From Gemmatimonadaceae bacterium (lineage in GTDB: Bacteria; Gemmatimonadota; Gemmatimonadetes; Gemmatimonadales; Gemmatimonadaceae), in assembly GCA_013816695.1 (NCBI GenBank), contig JACDDZ010000042.1:1-10672 (forward strand): 10,672 bases of DNA, read 5' to 3'. The notes beneath the pieces are model-generated. The model ran no database searches. It worked only from the letters and a program-made list of their open reading frames with translations, and was not told the origin of the DNA. This document shows positions 6,501 to 10,672 of this stretch, in pieces. The stretch's first letter is position 1, and each line of letters opens with the position of its first letter. The translations under genes and the position numbers were made by a program.

Positions 6501-9030
6501 ACACGAACTGCGAGCCGTTGAGGTCATACGCGACCCAATTCGGCTGTCCCTTGAACTGATTGTATGAGCTCGTGAACTGCGGCCGGCGAACGATCTCATC
6601 GTTGCTCGGATCATTGTCGACCGGGTCGCCAAACTCGGTGTTGTTGCCGTACTGCGCATTGCCGAGCGTGCCGGTTTCCATCAGGAGACTGTGATTCTTA
6701 ACAGTTCCGTCGTCCGCAACTACGCGAAATACCGCTGTGCCCGGTGAGACTGAATGGATAACGCCCGTGGCGGGATCGATTGTGGCTATTGAAGGTGTCA
6801 GCGACGACCATGTAAAGGAATGGCCCGTCTGAACCTGATTGCTCTGGTTCAGCAGCGATGGGAAAATCTGCGCCTCGAACCCAACCGGAAGCGGAGCGTC
6901 GGTTGCGACACGTCCTGAAACTGTGATGTGGTTAGTTGAAACGGCTGGCGGTGCGTTGCCAAGCGGTTCATTGTTTTCGCCGGGAGTTCCGAAATCGCCC
7001 TGGCCAAAGGTGTTTGTCGCGTATCCCCAGTTTGGTCCGTTCGCGTCGGAGTTATCGCTTGAAGCGTTGCGAACTCCAACTGAAACACCGTGTGGCATGC
7101 TCGTCCACGCAACCGAGTCAACTAGTGCGTTGACGTTGTCGACCAGCATCAGGAAATCTTTCGAGTCCAGCCAGATCGTCTTGGTCAGTCCAACGAAATA
7201 GTTGTAATTGACAGGAGCGCCGCCGTTGAAAGCCTGGTTCGCGCTGCGGCCAAGGACTGCGTAACCGCCGGCAGGAACGATTACACTGGATGCAATCACG
7301 TGATTGGGCTGGCTGCTGCCACCACTAACGATCGTCCAGCCCTGCAGGTCAACGGGTCCAGATCCGTAGTTGAAGACTTCGAACCACTGGCCCGAGCTTG
7401 CCTGCGAGTTTACCGGGTCGCTGAGCAGCTCGTTGATTACAACAGTCGCCGATGACTGCGAACGGACTGGCTGTCCGCAGGTCTTTGCTGGGCTCGCACT
7501 ATTACGCGGCTCTGCAGTGAGAACCGAGAAGTCATTCGCTGCGATTTGCGTATTGTCGCAACCGTCATTGTTTCTCCACGCCGCGAGTGTCGAGCTTACA
7601 TCGGACGTCATTCTTGCGCCCCACTCTGGAACGCAGTTGCCCGTCGCAGTGGAGGTGCCATACCCAACGCGGTCAGTGATCGTCGCGCCCGTCGGACATG
7701 TGCCTGTAAAAGGAGTCGTGGTACGTGCGAGAATAACCTTTCCGCCCGTTCCTCCCATCTGGATGGATCCAACGAGATCAGGATTGGAAAGAGGCGTAGC
7801 AGTCGCGCTTCCGCCAGCAGCTTCCTGAATCAGGAAGTACTTGCCCGGTTGGATTTTTCCAGAGAGCGGCGTAACTGACCAGGCTGCGGGAGCTATTGGG
7901 CCGGCAGCAGATGCGTACTGCACGGACCATCCGGCGAGGTCAACCTCGGCGGAACTGTGATTGTAAAGCTCGATATAGTCATTCAGGATCGTCGAGCCTG
8001 AGTTTCCACCACCACCCAAGATCTGGCTAATAACAATGTCAGCGGGTGGTGGCGGCGGCAAAGCTGCGTTGATATGCAGCGATGCAGATCCGGTTTTTCC
8101 GTTCGTACTCGTTGCGATAATGAGAACATCGCCGGCTTTCTTCGTCGTGACGTTTCCAGTTGCATCAACTGTCGCGATCGTCGCGTCAGACGTGGTCCAG
8201 GTAAACGTCGCGCCCGGGATCGGAGTGTTGGCGGGTGGCGCTTCGAAAGCGCTTGCCGTTCCCTTTGCACTTTCACCGTCTGTTATCGTTGTCTTGTCAA
8301 GTGAAACACTCACATGGTCTACAACTGGACCACCACCACCGCCACCGCCGGCGCAAATAAACGCAGCAGACGCGAGGTTTCGCGGAGCAGGTGCCGCGAC
8401 CGTAAAGTCCGTTCCTACCTTGCCGATGTCTGTGTAATTACAGCCCTGTCCGCCACGAATCGCCGCCGTGGTCGTGCTCAAGCTGGCAGTAGACGTAAAC
8501 CCGGTGCAGCTCGTTACTCCTGACCCATAAGGAACCAGGTCCACGTACGTCGGAGGACAAGTGTTTGCTCCCGGAGAAACAGTCGAACTCAAAAGCACAA
8601 CTTTCCCTGCAGACCCGGACATGCTAGGACCGGTTGCTCCGGACACGTCTGCGCTTAAAGTCGCGCCTGCCGTGCCGGCTGTTCCAGTCTGAATCAGGAA
8701 GTAGCCCCCCGCAGGGATGGAAACATTCGGAAGGTTCAGGAGCTGCCACGAATTTCCGCCAGCCGCCGCGTAACCAACGCTCCAACCATTGATGGGGACG
8801 GCTGCACCGGTTGTGTTATGAAGCTCGATGAAGTCGCGTGTGTAGGACGTTCCTGCCGTGTTCGATCCGCCGCCGCCATACACCTGGCTGATTACAACCG
8901 AAGGTGCCGCGACAACGCTGGCCTTACTGTGAATGGTGTCGAAATCCGGCCCTGTGACACTGTTCTCGGAGCAGGAATAAAAAACAAAAGCCAGCGCAGC
9001 TACAGCAACGCTACGAATACGTGATCGCAT
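3508..9030 (-). CDS. Giant surface lipoprotein with NUC-type DNA/RNA non-specific endonuclease, lamin-tail, BIG2 and PKD domains
   Basis: The protein has 1840 residues. Domains by eye: lipoprotein signal (1-20, F-Y-S-C, Cys 20); lamin-tail domain 1 (about 44-226); Gly-rich linker; BIG2-like domain (about 238-320); Pro linker; lamin-tail domain 2 (331-517); lamin-tail domain 3 (528-690); BIG2-like domain (about 700-785); NUC endonuclease (about 787-1048); eight PKD domains (about 1054-1750); and a helical tail (about 1757-1837). The nuclease has D-R-G-H (889-892), with His 892 as general base, and D-L-N-Q-G-V-W-S-N-F-E (921-931), where Asn 923 and Glu 931 keep the 8-residue spacing of Asn119 and Glu127 of Serratia nuclease. 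It should therefore be a Mg-dependent enzyme cutting DNA and RNA without sequence preference, displayed outside the cell. The start at 9030 is forced by the signal peptide, although no purine-rich ribosome binding site precedes it. It is probably a single-gene transcript between two terminators. Use in nutrient scavenging or biofilm DNA turnover is inference. Confidence 0.93.
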   Translation of the reverse strand: MRSRIRSVAVAALAFVFYSCSENSVTGPDFDTIHSKASVVAAPSVVISQVYGGGGSNTAGTSYTRDFIELHNTTGAAVPINGWSVGYAAAGGNSWQLLNLPNVSIPAGGYFLIQTGTAGTAGATLSADVSGATGPSMSGSAGKVVLLSSTVSPGANTCPPTYVDLVPYGSGVTSCTGFTSTASLSTTTAAIRGGQGCNYTDIGKVGTDFTVAAPAPRNLASAAFICAGGGGGGGPVVDHVSVSLDKTTITDGESAKGTASAFEAPPANTPIPGATFTWTTSDATIATVDATGNVTTKKAGDVLIIATSTNGKTGSASLHINAALPPPPPADIVISQILGGGGNSGSTILNDYIELYNHSSAEVDLAGWSVQYASAAGPIAPAAWSVTPLSGKIQPGKYFLIQEAAGGSATATPLSNPDLVGSIQMGGTGGKVILARTTTPFTGTCPTGATITDRVGYGTSTATGNCVPEWGARMTSDVSSTLAAWRNNDGCDNTQIAANDFSVLTAEPRNSASPAKTCGQPVRSQSSATVVINELLSDPVNSQASSGQWFEVFNYGSGPVDLQGWTIVSGGSSQPNHVIASSVIVPAGGYAVLGRSANQAFNGGAPVNYNYFVGLTKTIWLDSKDFLMLVDNVNALVDSVAWTSMPHGVSVGVRNASSDNSDANGPNWGYATNTFGQGDFGTPGENNEPLGNAPPAVSTNHITVSGRVATDAPLPVGFEAQIFPSLLNQSNQVQTGHSFTWSSLTPSIATIDPATGVIHSVSPGTAVFRVVADDGTVKNHSLLMETGTLGNAQYGNNTEFGDPVDNDPSNDEIVRRPQFTSSYNQFKGQPNWVAYDLNGSQFVSGTDRCNCFTHDPLLPASFSHLTTADYTGAGSFAANGRTDANYGIDRGHMTRSSDRTTGTIDNADTYYLTNVVPQFADLNQGVWSNFEQYLHDLAGTGTKEVYIVTGPAGINTFTTPGSNGTIKNEGKIQIPASTWKIAVIMSRGQGLANVHSASDMQLIAVNMPNRPGVRNDDWHIYETTVNAIEQLTGYNFLSLLPDNIEAVVEGRTRAPISQPGGPYTAVEGSNVAFNGSASSDPDGDALTYAWQFGDGATGTGVTTTHAYADNGSYSAILTATDPAGASDATNTPVTITNAPPVVAAGAPFIANAGQSVTVNASFSDAGLNDSPWAYTFEWGDGSTSTGSTGIQGGISANHTYATAGSYSVAIKVTDKDGGNGSNVSSGTVRAAPRAATDGPYAGVEGSAIAMSGAGSSDVDGTIVSYAWTFGDGSTGAGASVSHTYANDGDYTVTLVVTDNDGLTSSVNSSAHVTNVAPVVGAFDGGRLPAGGTYSASGSFADPGADAWTATVNFGDGTGTQPLSLSGKSFTLSHVYSASGNYTVTVTVSDGAGSSSSSAGVTVLAAPTAAINGPFSSVEGSSVSMSGAASTDVDGTISSYAWNFGDGTTGTGASISHTYAQDGNYTVTLVVTDNDGLTGTTTATAQATNVAPAIAALGNVVQASGSYSATGSFADPGADSWTATVNYGDGSGSAPLSLTGKTFALAHTFAAGQTYTVTVTVSDDDATSTSTHTVRITAPPVANAGGPYSSSEGSSVAMSGSASSDIDGTVASYAWTFGDGGTGTGVNVSHTYAQDGNYTVTLTVTDNEGFTGARTTTVNVANVGAAIGTFAGATLLPAETYAASGSFADPGADTWSATVNYGDGSGTSALALSGKNFSLSHKYTAAGTFTVTVTVNDGGSISTATQTVTVLTPLAGANSALALLDQLVAQGKITDASAKSIRNRLEAAQKQIEKDNANSSSAKALLTGALNELDKAISKGDVSAANAAELRAMIVRLIATP
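3781..5869 (-). repeat. Higher-order tandem repeat: four A+B pairs of PKD domains
   Basis: The PKD region of the giant protein (about residues 1054-1750) consists of two alternating domain types. Type A carries G-P-Y/F-x-x-x-E-G-S, D-x-D-G, S-Y-A-W-x-F-G-D-G and H-T-Y-A-x-D-G-x-Y-T-V-T-L. Type B carries S-G-S-F-A-D-P-G-A-D, T-V-N-Y-G-D-G and Y-T-V-T-V-T-V. At the DNA level the codons for F-G-D-G of type A recur near 4181, 4700, 5222 and 5753, giving periods of 519, 522 and 531 bp. The three pairs nearest the C-terminus are the most alike; the first pair, next to the nuclease, has diverged, especially in its B domain. Confidence 0.88.
5887..6672 (-). other. NUC endonuclease domain within the giant lipoprotein
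   Basis: This is the catalytic core, about residues 787-1048. Motifs in order are: Y-G-N-N-T-E-F-G-D-P (794-803), W-V-A-Y-D-L (832-837), R-C-N-C-F-T-x-D-P-x-L-P (848-859), Y-G-I-D-R-G-H-M-T-R-S-S-D-R-T (886-900), Y-Y-L-T-N-V-V-P-Q (910-918), L-N-Q-G-V-W-S-N-F-E (922-931) and V-Y-I-V-T-G-P (945-951). This is the beta-beta-alpha-metal fold of Serratia nuclease, NucA and EndoG. His 892 is the expected general base and Asn 923 the expected metal ligand. The usual proline after D-R-G-H-x-x is Arg 895 here, which is not expected to abolish activity because the family varies at that place. Two close cysteines (849, 851) could form a metal or disulfide site. Confidence 0.9.
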
Positions 9031-9121
9031 CGATTTGGGGGTCGGGTGTGGGCGGGGGAAACAGCGGTATGTGGCGTAAACGGGTGTTTCCAGCGAGCCC
9101 TAAAACTTATTCGTTCCGACC

Positions 9122-9155
9122 GATTTCTCCAAGCGAAATCTTGCGGCCGAGCCGC
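9122..9155. repeat. Two short inverted repeats upstream of the giant nuclease gene
   Basis: GATTTC (9122-9127) and GAAATC (9135-9140) are perfect inverted arms around 7 bases. Directly beside them GCGGC (9143-9147) and GCCGC (9151-9155) flank a 3-base loop. They fill the space between the Deg-gene terminator and the presumed promoter of the giant gene. They could be operator half-sites or extra structure of the terminator region. No clear promoter boxes are seen with them. Confidence 0.35.
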
Positions 9156-9157
9156 AC

Positions 9158-9189
9158 AAAAAAGGACCTCCTTTCGGAGGCCCTTTTTT
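9158..9189. terminator. Strong intrinsic terminator of the Deg protease gene (bidirectional form)
   Basis: AAAAAAGG (9158-9165) pairs with CCTTTTTT (9182-9189), then after one A-C mismatch CCTCC (9167-9171) pairs with GGAGG (9176-9180) around a 4-base loop. On the minus strand the stem ends in six T's, 29 bp past the Deg stop codon. The form is symmetric, so it may act in both directions, but no plus-strand gene leads into it. The minus-strand apex is again CC-GAAA-GG. Confidence 0.92.
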
Positions 9190-9218
9190 CACCCAATCAC
9201 TACTATATAGAAGCCCTT

Positions 9219-10672
9219 CTATTCTCCGATTCGGATATTGACTATCCGAGACTGCCATCCCGCTTGCCCCTGCGAAGCCACGTTCAGGCTCACATATCCA
9301 CCCGATTTCACGCTGGAAACGAGCTGAGCCAGGTCGGCAGCAGTCCTGATTGCTTTCCGCTCCGGAGCAAGCGACTCGAAAATCACGTCGTCTTCCCCAA
9401 GCTTGCGATACGCCGGGCCAAACGTCGCAACGTTGGTCACCCGAACTCCGCGATATCGGGAAGCCAGCTTCGCCTCCTCTGCCATAGCCGCCGTAACCGG
9501 GGTAACGGAAACTCCCAGCGTGGAATTGCTCACAACGTTTGCCTTACTGTCGCCTGCGCCTTCCCGACCATTCTCAGCAAGCTGGCGCGCCGGCCTGTCG
9601 GCTGGAGCTTCCATAAGCTTGACGCTGAAGGTCTTCCGATCGCCACGACGCATAACCACCACAGGAACGTTGTCGCCGGGCTCATGGTTTCTGACAATTC
9701 GCTGAAGCGTGCTGACGCGATCCACATTCTCACCATCTGCTGCGATGATCACGTCACCAGCCTGCATCCCGGCCTTTTCAGCTGGTGTGCCGCTTTCCGC
9801 GAATCCCCCTACCAGTACTCCACTGATCTGCTTCAAGCCCGCGACAGCAGCGTCGTCCTCGGTCGCGTCAGTGATCTGAACGCCAATCGCAGGAACCCGC
9901 GCGCGGCCGTGCTTGATGATGTCCTCCATCACGCGCTTCGCGAGGGTGATCGGAATTGCGAATCCATAACCCGCGTTCATGCCCGTCATGCTCGCAATCG
10001 CGCTGTTCATGCCAATCACTTCACCGCGCTGGTTAACGAGGGGTCCACCGGAATTCCCCGGGTTGATCGCCGCATCGGTCTGGATCAGGTCGCTAATGGC
10101 GTACCGGCTCTGGTTGAGGCCGTTCAAGCTGCGTCCCTTGGCGCTGATGATTCCGGCAGTGACAGTGAAATCGAGTCCAAGCGGATTTCCGATCGCCAGC
10201 ACCCACTCTCCAACTCGGGTAGTGCGGTCGTTGCCGAGTGGAAGGACAGGCAAGTTGCCGCCTTCGATCTTGAGAACTGCAACATCGGTGGTCGGGTCGT
10301 TTCCGACCACGCGCGCGCGGAATGAACGGTGGTCGAGCAGATGAACGGTCACACGGTCAACAGGAGTCTGCCTGTCCTCCCGCGTTACAACGTGATTATT
10401 CGTGAGGATGTATCCGTCCTTCGATACGATGAAGCCGGATCCCTGTCCGCCCGTTGTTGGGGGACGCTGGCCCTGATCTCCGAACTGGTCGAGGAACTCG
10501 CGCATCTCCGGTGGGACGTTGCGCGGCAGAACACGAGTGCGCGCAGTCTGGTCGTTCTTGTATTCGATCTCGATCGACACAACTGCGGGCGTTACGTGGT
10601 CGGCGATCGCAACAAACGCGTTGCTTGCATCAGCCAGTGGCTGGATTTGCGATGCGGTGGGTTTGCCCTGGG
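9219..10672 (-). CDS. degP: Periplasmic serine endoprotease of the Deg/HtrA family, N-terminus missing
   Basis: Deg/HtrA proteases degrade or hold misfolded envelope proteins. The reading frame is open to the right edge: the valine codon at 10580 is internal, and the 30 codons before it read like normal family sequence (A-D-H-V-T-P-A-V-V-S-I). At least 484 codons including the stop are visible; the signal peptide must lie outside. Counting from the first whole codon at the edge, the triad is His 93 (T-N-N-H-V-V), Asp 129 (T-T-D-V-A-V-L-K) and Ser 207 (N-P-G-N-S-G-G-P-L). A Gln/Gly/Pro-rich loop precedes the protease core, as in DegP's regulatory LA loop. PDZ1 follows (about 260-356, with G-T-P-A-E-K-A-G-M-Q-A-G-D-V-I), then PDZ2 (about 384-483), which is more diverged. 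Two PDZ domains fit DegP/DegQ-type enzymes, and the symbol is used in that broad sense. A terminator follows 29 bp downstream. The family is certain; the DegP versus DegQ role is not. Confidence 0.94.
   Translation of the reverse strand, partial: QGKPTASQIQPLADASNAFVAIADHVTPAVVSIEIEYKNDQTARTRVLPRNVPPEMREFLDQFGDQGQRPPTTGGQGSGFIVSKDGYILTNNHVVTREDRQTPVDRVTVHLLDHRSFRARVVGNDPTTDVAVLKIEGGNLPVLPLGNDRTTRVGEWVLAIGNPLGLDFTVTAGIISAKGRSLNGLNQSRYAISDLIQTDAAINPGNSGGPLVNQRGEVIGMNSAIASMTGMNAGYGFAIPITLAKRVMEDIIKHGRARVPAIGVQITDATEDDAAVAGLKQISGVLVGGFAESGTPAEKAGMQAGDVIIAADGENVDRVSTLQRIVRNHEPGDNVPVVVMRRGDRKTFSVKLMEAPADRPARQLAENGREGAGDSKANVVSNSTLGVSVTPVTAAMAEEAKLASRYRGVRVTNVATFGPAYRKLGEDDVIFESLAPERKAIRTAADLAQLVSSVKSGGYVSLNVASQGQAGWQSRIVNIRIGE

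Noticed and set aside
8036..8437. Plus-strand frames opposite the lamin-tail and PKD regions, some looking hydrophobic
   Set aside because: They mirror the repetitive Thr/Gly/Ser/Ala codons of the giant gene. The same kind of shadow appears at each PKD repeat, as expected from antisense translation of a repeated coding sequence.
3508..9030. Secreted toxin or contact-dependent inhibition system with a nuclease warhead
   Set aside because: The nuclease is in the middle of the protein rather than at the C-terminus, there is no adjacent small immunity gene, and no haemagglutinin, RHS or type VI marker domains are present. A lipidated extracellular nuclease explains it better.
9092..9134. Promoter for the giant gene: TTGGAG then TAAGTT (17-base spacer) on the minus strand, or a GGAAC extracytoplasmic-sigma -35 box
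   Set aside because: The -10 boxes match only three of six positions or are missing, so neither can be supported above chance.
9021..10325. Long plus-strand open frame (434 codons) opposite the Deg protease
   Set aside because: It lies fully antisense to a clear protease, has no recognisable motif and no ribosome binding site, and reads as low-complexity, Arg/Ser-rich shadow sequence typical of GC-rich DNA.

Overview
The window is a chromosomal segment with fairly high GC from a free-living, didermic, aerobic bacterium. Three lipoprotein-type signal peptides, two twin-arginine (Tat)-type export signals, a periplasmic Deg protease, and the serine/threonine-rich '...C-S-E-N-S-V-T-G-P' start of the giant lipoprotein suggest Gemmatimonadota or a related soil phylum. 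That assignment is by impression only, and no marker gene here fixes it.

Layout, left to right. (1) Positions 1-142, minus strand: the first 47 codons of an exported, methionine-rich protein that runs off the left edge. (2) Positions 143-494: a spacer with a possible promoter and a weak inverted repeat. (3) Positions 495-1250, minus: msrA, a membrane-anchored (lipoprotein) peptide-methionine sulfoxide reductase. (4) Positions 1251-1421: the divergent control region, with a bulged 13-bp inverted repeat ending directly at the ribosome binding site of the next gene. (5) Positions 1422-3293, plus: a two-gene operon of exported ferritin-like proteins, each keeping a full set of di-iron ligands. 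(6) Positions 3335-3416, minus: tRNA-Leu(UAG). (7) Positions 3457-3494: a strong bidirectional terminator. (8) Positions 3508-9030, minus: a single 1840-residue lipoprotein. It carries three lamin-tail-like domains, two Ig-like (BIG2) domains, a Serratia-type DNA/RNA non-specific endonuclease, eight PKD domains arranged as four A+B pairs, and a helical C-terminal tail. (9) Positions 9158-9189: a second strong terminator. (10) Positions 9219-10672, minus: a Deg/HtrA periplasmic serine protease with two PDZ domains, whose N-terminus lies beyond the right edge.

Almost every protein here works outside the cytoplasm. MsrA, the Met-rich protein and the ferritin-like pair fit protection against envelope oxidative or metal stress. 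The Deg protease fits envelope protein quality control. The giant nuclease is probably a surface enzyme that degrades extracellular nucleic acid. No mobile element, CRISPR array or defence island is visible. The most unusual object is the giant nuclease, for its domain architecture and its higher-order PKD repeat.
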